Source of the DNA: Schizophyllum amplum
Lineage: Eukaryota; Basidiomycota; Agaricomycetes; Agaricales; Schizophyllaceae
DNA: 64,000 nt
Direction: 5' to 3'
Assembly (NCBI GenBank): GCA_007026445.1
Contig: VDMD01000044.1
Coordinates: 62,001 to 126,000 of the forward strand
Shown here: positions 1 to 10,061 of the stretch, in pieces
Layout of the letters: each line of letters opens with the position of its first letter
Position numbering within the stretch: position 1 is the first letter of the stretch
Notes under the pieces: generated by a model
Database searches by the model: none
Told to the model about the DNA's origin: nothing
The model's input: the letters and a program-made list of their open reading frames with translations, nothing else
Made by a program: the position numbers and the translations under genes

Positions 1-530
1 CCTAGCCGTGCTTGCATGAATGGATGATGTATCGGCAGGTGCACGCTTGTTTGGCCAACGTGGCATGTTGATAGATGACAACAAAACGGAACGGCCTCTT
101 ATGGTAATTTTGGCTGGAATGGGATCTCTGTGGTTCATGAACCTCCGAACGAGTGCAGCGGTGGAAATGCTGATGCTGGCACGCTACGGACCATGACTAT
201 CGAGTCCTGCTATTGTTCTCGCTGCAGAAAATGGCGCCGTCGCGGGTCTCCATTCATGGCGGCCGGCGCGCGGATTGCCGAGGGCGCGGAGTTTGAAAAT
301 GATGGAGCTGACAAATACATATGAATTTTATATTCGTCAGGGGAGTCCGGGCGTTATCCCTTTCTATTTCCCCATCACTACCGTCCAGGCTCTTCGCCGC
401 CCGCGTCGTTCTCCTCGTCGTTGTTGACGGCGCCCTCGCAGTCTTCGTCGAACTCCGAGTCACACGCTCCCCCGACCGTTCGCTCTTTTTTTCACTAAGA
501 TACTCCCTCTACCCGCCCTTTCCTTCGACC
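1..530. other. Upstream region of the G-alpha gene
   Basis: I see no convincing gene here. The stretch just before 531 is pyrimidine-rich, as expected for a fungal promoter and 5' leader. The short open frames have no recognisable protein features. Confidence 0.5.
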
Positions 531-1907
531 ATGGGTTGCGTTCAATCTTCCGGTGTTGACGAGGAGGCCAAGGCTCGTGAGTGGGCGCGAGTGCTTTGGG
601 TCTGGAGGGGAGCTGACAGGCGGTGCAGGCAATGACGAGATTGAGAACCAGCTGAAGAAGGACCGTATGATGGCGAAGAACGAGATTAAGATGTTGTTGC
701 TCGGTGCAGGAGAGTCGGGCAAGGTGCGCGTCCCATTGTCACATACGGGCCAGCCAGTCCTCTGACCCGTGCCCCCGCAGTCGACGGTCTTGAAACAGAT
801 GAAGCTCATCCACCACGGCGGCTACAACGAACAGGAGCGGGATTCCTACAAGGAGATCATTTTCTCCAACACCATTCAGTCCATGCGGTGAGCACGCAAA
901 GTCCACGCTTATGGCACCCCCCGCTGACGTGCGCTAGTGCCATCCTCGAGGCCATGCCGCAACTGGACATCTCCTTGTCACCCCAAAACGACGCCCGCCG
1001 CGCTATCGTCATGTCCATGCCCATGCAAATCGAGGCGGACGTGCTGCCCTCGGACGTCGTCGACGCCATCCGCAGTCTCTGGAAAGACCAGGGTGTCAGG
1101 GAGGCCGTCCGCCGCTCGCGCGAGTTCCAGCTCAACGACTCCGCCGTGTACTACTTTAACTCCATCGACCGCATGTCCGCGCCCAACTACATGCCGACGG
1201 ATCAGGATATCCTCCGCAGTCGTGTCAAGACGACGGGTATCACGGAGACGACGTTCAAGGTCGGCGAGCTCACGTACAAGCTCTTCGACGTCGGTGGTCA
1301 GCGGTCGGAGCGTAAGAAGTGGATCCACTGCTTCGAGAACGTCACCGCGTTGGTGTTCCTTGTCTCCTTGTCAGAGTACGACCAGATGTTGTACGAGGAT
1401 GAGAGCGTGGTACGTGCCTGGACCCCTCTGCGACTCCTATCATTCTTCTCACGTGCGCCGCAGAACCGTATGCAAGAGGCACTCACTCTTTTCGACTCCA
1501 TCTGCAACTCAAGATGGTTCGTCAAGACCTCTATCGTGCGTACTAAGTATCCCCCACTCCTTCGCTCATGCTAACCTCCCGCCAGATCTTGTTCTTGAAC
1601 AAGATCGACTTGTTTGCGGAGAAGCTGCCACGGTCACCGCTCGGCGACTACTTCCCGGACTACAACGGCGGCGACAACTACGACGCGGCGTGCGACTACC
1701 TCTTGCACCGGTTCGTGTCGCTGAACCAGTCCGCGGCGACGAAGCAGATCTACGCGCACTACACCTGCGCAACGGATACGCAGCAGATCAAGTGTACGTC
1801 TCACCATCAGCTTCTAGACCCGGAACTGACTTTTGGATACAGTCGTCTTGAGCGCCATTCAGGACATCTTGTTGCAGCTCCACCTGCGCGAGTGCGGTCT
1901 TCTGTAG
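531..1907 (+). CDS. Heterotrimeric G-protein alpha subunit (Gi-like fungal group I)
   Basis: Seven exons (531-576, 629-723, 781-887, 938-1409, 1464-1535, 1586-1793, 1843-1907) give 354 aa, a normal G-alpha length, with GT-AG introns throughout. The protein starts MGC, the N-myristoylation and palmitoylation signal. The P-loop GAGESGKST is split by intron 2. Switch II is DVGGQRSERKKW, the guanine-specificity motif is NKID, and the TCATDT motif is present. It ends ECGLL, with the cysteine four residues from the end that pertussis toxin modifies in Gi proteins. Known role of the family: GTP-dependent coupling of membrane receptors, including pheromone receptors in basidiomycetes, to effectors at the plasma membrane. 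Which of the several fungal G-alpha paralogs this is cannot be decided here. Confidence 0.96.
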
Positions 1908-3700
1908 TTTGTCCCTGTCTGTCTTGCGACGTTGGCGGCCGATATAACGTCGGTCGGCGCACGTATCTTACGATGGACTCTATCATGTGGGGCATGCAGA
2001 ACCGTACCTCGTACCGGTTCACGGGTGGATACTTCCTTGCGCGTATACGCTATCGCACGCGCGCACTGGTCGCCGTTCCCCCTCCTGCTTCATCACGCCT
2101 TCCGTCTGCTTCACTAGACGCCTTCTGTCTGCTTTACTAGACGCCGTCCGTCTGCTTCCCCTTCACGCCTCCGTGTCTGCTTCCTCTTTCACGTTTCTTG
2201 TTTCTATGCCTACATACTCCGACAGTACTTTCTACACTCGCGACAGTATTTTCTACACCCGCGACAGTACTCTCCCTTCTTCTTTCTCTTTCTATCTTGT
2301 CTTTATTCTTCCTATATTGCGCCCTGTCTTGCGCGGCGGCTGCTGACGCTGGGTCCATCCCCCACCTCGCATTGTGTCTGGTCCTTACATCCACTGTTTG
2401 GTGTCTGGTCCCTACATCCACTGTTTGGTGTCTGGTCCCTACATCCACTGTTTGGTGTCTGGTCCTTACATCCACTGTTTGGTGTCTGGTCCTTACATCC
2501 ACTGTTTGGTCCCTGACATTACACCCTCACCCGCCCGCCCACTGTGTTCTCTCGGATCGGATACATATGCTCGTTGTATAATGCATCTCTTTTTACCCCC
2601 GCCCCTTCGACAATGTCCATATTGCCCTATGACTATGTGTGCATGTGTCGACGAGCCAGTGGGATGATATGGAGAGAGCTGCGTCGCTGATATGGAGAGA
2701 GCTGCGTCGCTGATTTGGGGAGGGCAGATGCAGATGCAGGCGACCGTGAGGGACGGGGTAGGCGTGATGGACGCGTACGCCTGCGGGTCGCGGTACACAC
2801 GCTCGTTGTTTTTGGCGTTATGATATTTTCTCACTGCACTAATTCCTGTGAAGTGGTATAATACAGGATAGGCCTTTCTAGATCTGGACTTGGGATGGAT
2901 GAGATGAGGCCAGGGAAAAGACGAGCCTGACTTGAAGTTGGATTCAAAAGGCCGCCCAGTCACGTGAGTCAGACCGGACCGGACCGGTTAGCTCCGCGGC
3001 AACGGTTGAATTTCTTGTTCGTTCTTGTCATCAGCGTTCGCCTCTGAGGGTGCCGGTGAGATAGCGCGTATGTTCCTGCTCTCAAATTACCCTCAGAAGG
3101 TTTCTCCTCCGTATATATTGCCGGATTGCGAGATCAGCAACTTCGTCGAGTTAACGTATACCAAGTACGGTCTCTAGTGAGAGACCTGCCGCGATGATGG
3201 TAAGTGCAAGGTTCTAGTGGTGAGGAATAGTAGCGATCCCAAGCGAGGGAGCGAAAAGAGAGGGGCTGAGTCGTCAACGCGCTGGACGCGTAGGGCGTAG
3301 GAAAAGAGGGAGGGAAAGGCAGGACGCGCTAGGCTTAGCCCGGCGCTTCGTAGGATATGAGAATGAAAAGAACAATGGCACTTAGCGGTTATGAGGCGCG
3401 ATTACGCGGAAACACGGTACGGATACTCTGCTCGGGGCTCGGGATACTGCTCAGGACGCTGCTCGGGACGCGGGGCGCTGCTCGGGACGCTGCTCGGGGC
3501 TCTGCTCGGGGCTCGATGGAAGTCGGAGGGAGAAAGATAATATTCCCGCGCCACACGGCGGCAGGTACGACAGCGCGCGGCCGAGGCCGACATACGAGAT
3601 AAGCAGTAAGGTACAAAAAGGTAGAAAAGCCGAAGCCCGAATCCCCTAATATGGGGCAGCGCGTATAGTAAACGCACTAAGAACAAATGTCGCGCGCACG
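1908..3700. other. Gene-poor 3' flank with short tandem repeats
   Basis: No gene is supported. The stretch holds several short tandem repeats: a unit around TCTGCTT(C/T)ACTAGACGCC at about 2096-2160, a unit around CGCGACAGTA at about 2219-2270, the 27-bp array listed separately, a doubled 24-bp block with GGAGAGAGCTGCGTCGCT near 2670-2715, and a run of GCTCGGGACGCT-like units at about 3425-3520. Confidence 0.6.
2374..2508. repeat. 27-bp minisatellite, five copies
   Basis: Five head-to-tail 27-bp units begin at 2374, 2401, 2428, 2455 and 2482. The unit begins GTGTCTGGTCC and ends CATCCACTGTTTG. Copies differ only at one T/C position. It lies about 470 bp downstream of the G-alpha stop codon and belongs to no supported gene. 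Confidence 0.95.
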
Positions 3701-3729
3701 CGGCTGACTAGGGCTCGGTATGAAAGGTG

Positions 3730-4345
3730 TCTGTATCATACACCTGTATGAAACACCTGTATCATACAGGTAATTTACAATTTTATACAGGAAGGTCCTT
3801 CGAGGGGCTGTATATATCTGTAAATATTGCCCAGGTATGCAGGCATCCGGCTGCTTGAATCAGAGAGATGTTTTTCATGCCTTACACAGAATCTAAACCA
3901 ACGCCACTTGTTCGCGACATCGAGCAGGACACGCGTGGGGAGACTAGGTCACGCGCCCCACGTATCGGAGTTCAACCATTGCGTCGCGGCGCGCGTCAAC
4001 AGCAACACCCTAGTCAACCATTCCTTGACCAGCCCAAACACGCCTCGCGGCGAACGCGGCATCCTCATCAACAGCGCGCCGGCCTCCTTATTTAATAGCG
4101 CGATAGCAATGGCCACAGGCCAGCACTAGTACGGTATTGTCGACGTCCAGGATCACACGGTGCTGCCGTAGATTGCCTGGCTCAGCTTGGCGGCACCGCC
4201 ATCCTGCATGACTCGATGTCCAACGCGTCGGGACTCGGCTGCGGTGTCACCGTCGGCCTCCAAGGATTCGATGATCTCCTGGTACCGGAGCAGGGCAAGA
4301 GCTGGCAGCTGATGTACGGCTGCGCACTCACCACGCGTTAACTTA
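3730..4345 (+). pseudogene. Probable dehydrogenase relic with palindromic flank
   Basis: The frame at 3827-4129 includes NTPRGERGILINSAPASLFN. This recalls the short-chain dehydrogenase (17-beta-HSD10-like) segment in which ERGVI(I/V)N.AS precedes the catalytic serine region. No start region, glycine-rich cofactor loop or YxxxK motif can be found in frame, so I read it as a decayed fragment. A second possible scrap runs at about 4190-4341. The left flank (3727-3780) holds near-palindromes around CCTGTATCATACAGG, and similar GTATCATACAG words return at about 4850-4900. The family assignment is tentative. Confidence 0.3.
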
Positions 4346-4354
4346 CAATACTTA

Positions 4355-4824
4355 GGCCCTGTTCGGGTGGATTGGAATCAATCCCATTCTCGGTTTCCCC
4401 CCGCCAAAACTGCAGCAACGCAACCATCTGCTTTTCAGGCATTCCGTTGCTCGACCGGTGAATTGTCGGCGTCCTGTCACGCTCGTCTACCGCAACGGGC
4501 CCTGAACGGTCCGCACCACGTCCCGGACTGAACGACGTCAGTAGAAGTAGTCGGATTTTATGAACAGACGCGTTTTTACGCGTTTTTCCAAGTCGCACAC
4601 GCGACGAAGGACGCATATGTGCTATATATGCAGTTTCTCTGCCCTCGAGAGGTATTTTGAACATGTTCGAGCGCGTCGACGAGAGCATCATCGAGTCCGG
4701 CAACGACCGCGGCGAGCGCGACGATCAGTAACCACGGGCGACGGGCCTCGACGACGGTGACTTCTGTCACGGCGTTGGGCGCAAGCCGAGAGTGGAATGG
4801 ATTCCAATCCACCCGAACAGGGCC
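4355..4824. mobile_element. MITE, PIF/Harbinger (Tourist-like), 470 bp
   Basis: The left end begins GGCCCTGTTCGGGTGGATTG at 4355 and the right end is its reverse complement finishing at 4824. The inverted repeat is about 25 bp perfect and continues imperfectly to about 40 bp. A 3-bp direct repeat TTA flanks it (4352-4354 and 4825-4827). The TTA duplication and the GGCCCTGTT-type terminus are known features of PIF/Harbinger elements and Tourist-like MITEs. I see no transposase inside, so it is non-autonomous. Confidence 0.9.
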
Positions 4825-4827
4825 TTA

Positions 4828-5593
4828 CTGGTATGGAATCGATTCCTTACAGGTATCATACAGTTTATTACTGTTTGTATCATACAGCAATTATATACAC
4901 ATACTTTACCATACCATACATTACATACCATACACAGGGCTCTAGCAATTATATACCGAACCCTACGGCTGACTTTGTGGCCACTCTCGCGCCTTCCGTG
5001 AGTGCCGTTCGTGATCCCCGAGGGTAAACGCGGCGCGAGAGCGAAGATATAAGTATTAAGAACCCAGAATAAAATGTCCCTCCCGTTCATTCATCAGCCG
5101 TCTCGCGAGAGGCACGTCGCGGCGTTCGGGCGGTATTCGACGCGGCGCTATCTTGACTCGACACGGCCGAAGCGGTGGAACGAGCGGCGTTGCTTGGATG
5201 CGGCCTCTTGAAGGCGACTTGGAAGGTATCAAGACTGTGAACATGTGAGAGCAAGCAAGTGAGAGGGGGGGGGCGTGTCGCAGCGAGGAAGAACAAGGGC
5301 GGCGCATTGTTGTCCGAAAGGGGTAATCGCCTCGAAAAGTGCGCGAGCGGACTCACGAGCTTCTTCCTCGAGAACGAGCGAAGTATAAGAGAAACTGTAA
5401 AAACCGGTGGTAGAGAGCATATGTAGGAGTAAGTCTAGAAAGTCTGAAGGGAAACGAGTGAGATGACAGAGGAGTGTAACCTCCGGAATGGCGAACGGGG
5501 CGTGGGAAAGCGCGCACACGTGAGTTCGGTTCGAGTTCACGGTTGGCGTAAGCCACTATTCGACAGTGGCGAACTTGTACTGAGGACGATTAG
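4828..5593. other. Intergenic region upstream of the first MYND gene
   Basis: It is AT-rich at 4840-4960, with repeated GTATCATACAG and CATACCATACA words. From about 5060 onward it is ordinary sequence that probably holds the promoter and perhaps a short first exon of the next gene. I could not place that exon. Confidence 0.4.
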
Positions 5594-7444
5594 GACGCTC
5601 GACCTGATAGTTGTATTGGGAAAGCCTTCCATGCAGCGGGGATCCGTGACGTTCAGACCCCGATACCTTATGAGGCGCTGGATCCGGCACTCCTTCAGCA
5701 CCTCGTCGATTGTCTCGATCCTGACCGCATCCCGGACCCCCCCTTCGACGAGTCCTCTCTCGCAGACTTCCTCGATGGTATTGACGCCATGACAATCTAT
5801 GCTCGCATATGCTACAACGCTACCGGCGCTCCGCCGCACTTCCGGGAGACGATGTTCGAGCGCCTCCCCGACATCTGGAAGTGGGCGAGATTTATGAATC
5901 CTCTGGCGGGCAGTATTGCTGATGATGTGCTGGACACTGAATTTGACGGCAAGTGCTGGCTTCGCGCAGATGGGGAGATAGCCATGCCGACCGCGCACCG
6001 GCTCCTGTCGGTGACGATGTTCCTTGGGCCCCTCATCTACGACCCGCGCGGGGTGCGCGCTTTGGCGGTCATACCCGACTTGCCTGAGGACATGCTGGGA
6101 TATCTATGCCAGGAAGTGGAGCCGAGCCCACATATGGCCTCCATCGAGCACCGCTTCGCCCTCGTCTACCACCATCTGCTCCACTACGCGGACGCGGAGG
6201 TGGCTCAGCGCTTCCGCTCCGCGCTGGAGGTCTTCGATGACCGGTGCCCGGGCTTGCTGATCTGCACCGTCGCAGAGCGTCTCTCGTGGTTTTTCGACCC
6301 TACCTTCATCGACCCAGACAATTCCGCCTTCGTCTTCGCCTACTCTAGATTGGTCAGCCTCGACCTCCTCTACCAACCGAGAGTGCTGGAGAACCTGCGC
6401 AGCTCGGACCACATTCCCCTCGCCCTCATCACCCGGCACCTCATCAGCGCTACCGCGAACCCCGACTGGGCGCGCGGCGTCCCGCATCAGCATTTCGCGA
6501 TCAGGATATATGGGCACATCCTCATCGCCCTGCTCGTCACGAACGACGTTCAGGCGCGCGCCGCGCACGCCGATGTTGTCCTCGTGATACGCTCTGGATT
6601 GCTTACGGCCATCCGCCGTCTGCTGTCGTCGGCGGTCGAGGACATACCCAAGGATGCGCGGCAGCACGCCATCATATATGAGACCGACTTCACAAAGCTT
6701 CTAATCGCTGTCATCGTACCCGCTATCAACTGGCCAGACGGCCTCCGTGCATGCAAGTACCACGTCGCTAGATCTGGCCTGCCGCTTGATGCGGGAGCCA
6801 AGGAAGACACCGCCTCCTTTCTGCTATTCCCACTTGCTGTGCGGTTCACAGACTGTTGTCGGGCTTACCAAGAATTTCGGAAAGTTGTGAAGCATCTGCG
6901 TGGACGCTGCGGGGAGGCGAGCTTATCTTTTTTTACTTAGCTTTCGACTTCTGCTGATATGCGATGCTTAGTGCAAGCGCCAAGCGACAGTAGAAGAGGA
7001 CTTTAAGATGTGCGTCTGTGGTACGGTTTTCTACTGCTCCAAGGCTTGCCAGCGAGCTGCATGGGGCGCAGGACATTCCGCTATCTGCTATACAGGTGAA
7101 TACGGTGCATATTGGTGCGGCCCCAGGTCGCTCATGCGATCTTTTAAGGACGAATTGATATACGTCGAGGGTGCGGCAACGACACGTTTTGCCGAGCACC
7201 AGGTGGTCTGACGCACGCAGAGCGCCTTTACTTTCGAATGTGCGTGCAGGAATTCATGATCAAGTATGGCGACTTGTCGGAGCTACTGACAGCGCGGACG
7301 GTCTTGGTCGACCTGAGGAGCTTGTCACAGAAGCAACCTCGCATCGCGTATGGTGAGCTGGACGATGTCGTAAAGGACGGACGGACGGACGTGATACATT
7401 ACTGGGTCACGATGATTCGGAGAGGGTGTGACATATCGAGCTGA
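5594..7444 (+). CDS. MYND-type zinc-finger protein, upstream copy, probably decaying
   Basis: This is a paralog of the gene at 7844-9812, alignable nearly throughout. The main frame opens after a stop at 5591; a homologous stretch starts around ALLQHLVDCLDPDRIP and runs to 6916. The finger is read across an intron 6917-6971 that needs a rare GC donor, giving CGEC...CVCGTVFYCSKAC...H...C. A second intron is 7096-7169. The C-terminal part resembles its neighbour, but the frame stops at 7444, while a shifted frame holding AEVEV matches the paralog (EVEV) and runs to about 7514. That suggests a frameshift near 7425. MYND fingers are protein-interaction modules; the helical N-terminal domain is not recognised. 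The true start codon is unresolved. Confidence 0.65.
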
Positions 7445-7843
7445 GGTCGAGGTCGTACATCGAGGATTGGCCTTGGTTGCGACCGACAAGTCGCTATACA
7501 ATTTGAAAGATTGATCGCGCCTTGACATTTTGGTCTGTAGACAATGAGTGATCACAGCTGGACCATAGGACGCGACAAAGTCAAAATCAGAGTTCGATGC
7601 AAAACAGTCACGTGTCCGTGAGGACCGAACTCCGAGCCGCGTGTTTGTATCTGCACGTTCATTCGCTACGCCGCTCTAGAGTCCAATTGTCTTGCAGTCG
7701 CCTCTGCCCTCCATTTAGGTGTGCCCAGGTGCTGAGACACACACCTCTCAAAACTCTACTGTCATCACGCACCGTCACGACGTGTAGCGTTTTTACTTCT
7801 AGCCAGTGGATTTGTACCGCTCTCGAAGCATCAGCGAAGCAGC

Positions 7844-9812
7844 ATGGTGAGCATGGGTTCATTCTGGCGCCCATATCAAAGCATTGAAATACACTGCAAG
7901 CCCGGAACACCCATTTGGCGGACATTCCTGTCGGTTTACGCCCTCAACGAGGACTCAATTCCTCATCACCTTCTCACGCCAATCCTCGCTCGGAAACTGT
8001 TTTCCTGCCTCAAGCCTGAAAGGATACCTGCGCACCCCTTCGATGAGGTCTCTACAACCACTATAATGGAGGCTCTGGATGCGCTTTACATATACTGCCG
8101 CTTCTGCTATCATCTTAACAGCGCGCCGGCCTCGTTCCAGCAGACGCTCGCCGCTCCATTCCCCGATATTTGGCAGTGGATCGTCTTCATCTGCCCCCAA
8201 AGCGGCAATGTTATAGATATGCCCCCAGAGCTGGAAGGGAGGCAGCCGTGCGGCCTGCTGCCAGACGGCAACGTTGCTGTCGCGCTACAATTTCGTTTCG
8301 GCATCATCTCACCCGTTCTCCGGTACCTCGCCGACAATGCGCGAGGGCGTAAAGAGCTCCTCGCAACTCCCGACCTCATGCATGTCATACTGGCAATGCT
8401 GACGCACGCTGCGCACCCTACGCCCTCCGTCGCTACCTGGCAACACCGCCTGTACGCCCTCGTAGACGACCTCTTGCACAACGACTCGGAAGCCGTGTCC
8501 CGCCGCGCGCACGCTGACACGGTCGAATTCGATAACAACAATCCCGGTATCGTTATCTGCACCATCGCCCAGCGTCTGGCATGGTTCTTTCGTCCCGAGT
8601 GCGAGAGCCCGGAGGACGCAGAATATGTGGCGTGCTACTCAAAGTTCTTCGCGAAGGACGTTATGGCGAATTCCAGCATGGTAGTCAATCTGCAGACCGC
8701 CAGCCCTATCCCGTCGCTCGTGCGCATGCTCTTCTGGGCCACTTCCCTATCCGATTGGCCATCTCCCACAGCCCACAAGCAGCACATCGTTTTCCGCTGG
8801 ATGTCGCTCCTCAAAATGTTGTTGAGCGCTGACCGACCAGATTCCGAGGCCACGGGAGTATTGAAAGAAGCGCTTCACTATGGTCTGCTGCCCGTCCTCG
8901 ACCGTCTTCTTCATCTACGTATCCGTGACGGTGAGGCAGATGCCTTGTGGCATGCGGAAAACCTGCGAAGCGATGCCGAATCTATCATAAACCTCCTGCT
9001 GCCAGCAATTGTTTGGCCAAATGTCTTGCGCGCCTTTCAGGCAGCCGTTCGGAAAGACCAAACTGATTTCGACTTTACTTCGAAGGCGAGCGACAGCGGA
9101 CCGTGGATAGCGCTGGGTACACGCTTCAAATACTACTCTGAGGTCAAGGAGGCATGCAAAAAGCACCTTGCGGACGTGCGTAACGCCTGCGCCAATCCCC
9201 AGGTGCGTCCGCCGTATATGGTTCTCCTCGCAGCTTGCTTATGGACTGATGCCATTGACAGTGCTCAGGTCGATACGGAAAACAGAAAATGAAGATGTGC
9301 CCTTGTGCTTTAGCGTTTTACTGCTCCAAGCAGTGCCAGAAAACACACTGGCATGCGGCACATCGGTACTGCTGCTACAGGGATCATAACGGTGAGTACC
9401 TTCTCTAAACCATGTCGAACAAATCATGCTCACTTCAATCGCAGGACCCCTTGCAACCTCTCGCGACACCGCCGACCACCGAATGGGTCAGAACACCGTT
9501 ACTCACGCCGAGCGCTTCTTTCTCAAGCGCTGTGCACAAGAGTACATGCTCGACTACGGGGATCCAGACTCGGTGCGCAAAGTACGCACCATCATGGTCG
9601 ACCTTATCAACTCCGAGGAGCCGACGCCCATCATCACGTACGGTATCTTCGACGACACCGCGCCCGCCGTGCAGGATCCGGATCCCAATATGCGGTACAC
9701 GCATACGTGGGTGCGCGTGCAGAGGGGCCCGCTAGTTATCATCATGGAGGTGGAAGTCTGGCCGCAGCAGGCTTGGATAGACGCTGCGGGATGTAGGAAG
9801 AAGTATCATTGA
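7844..9812 (+). CDS. MYND-type zinc-finger protein, downstream copy
   Basis: Exons 7844-9202, 9262-9391 and 9445-9812 give 618 aa. Residues 1 to about 450 form a helical region with no motif I recognise. The MYND finger follows, assembled across intron 1: CANPQC, then MCPCALAFYCSKQCQ, then HAAH and C. The cysteine pair CPC has one residue between the cysteines instead of the usual two, and the upstream paralog shares this. After a second intron comes a C-terminal domain (HAERFFLKRCAQEY...) found in both copies. The ATG at 7844 is the first in frame; GTGAGC follows it at once, so a short non-coding intron in the leader is possible. MYND domains usually bind proline-rich partners. Function is otherwise unknown. 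Confidence 0.82.
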
Positions 9813-10061
9813 TCTCATCTACATACATACATCTGTCCTAACTTGACCAAACTGCGCCGCTAATGTACTATCCCTCCTGCTCAGGAGAACATTCACGCCA
9901 CCAGGAATATCAACATATCATCATCAAGCACCGTACATAACATGAAAGTAGTCCATGCCTTGGTCCATACAAAGTACAACGCGATGGTTGGCAAACCGGG
10001 TCAAACTATATACCTCGTCCGTTATACGATATCGGTCCTAAGCGTACGCGTTCCTCAAGGC

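Noticed and set aside
321..635. Open frame overlapping the start of the G-alpha gene
   Set aside because: It ignores the clear exon 1/intron 1 structure and has a biased, non-protein-like composition.
978..1328. Minus-strand frame inside the G-alpha gene
   Set aside because: It is a shadow of exon 4 on the other strand; the plus-strand protein is unmistakable.
2950..3000. CCGGACCGGACCGG run as a Zn-cluster binding site
   Set aside because: It stands alone in gene-poor repeat-rich sequence with no gene start within 2 kb on the expected side.
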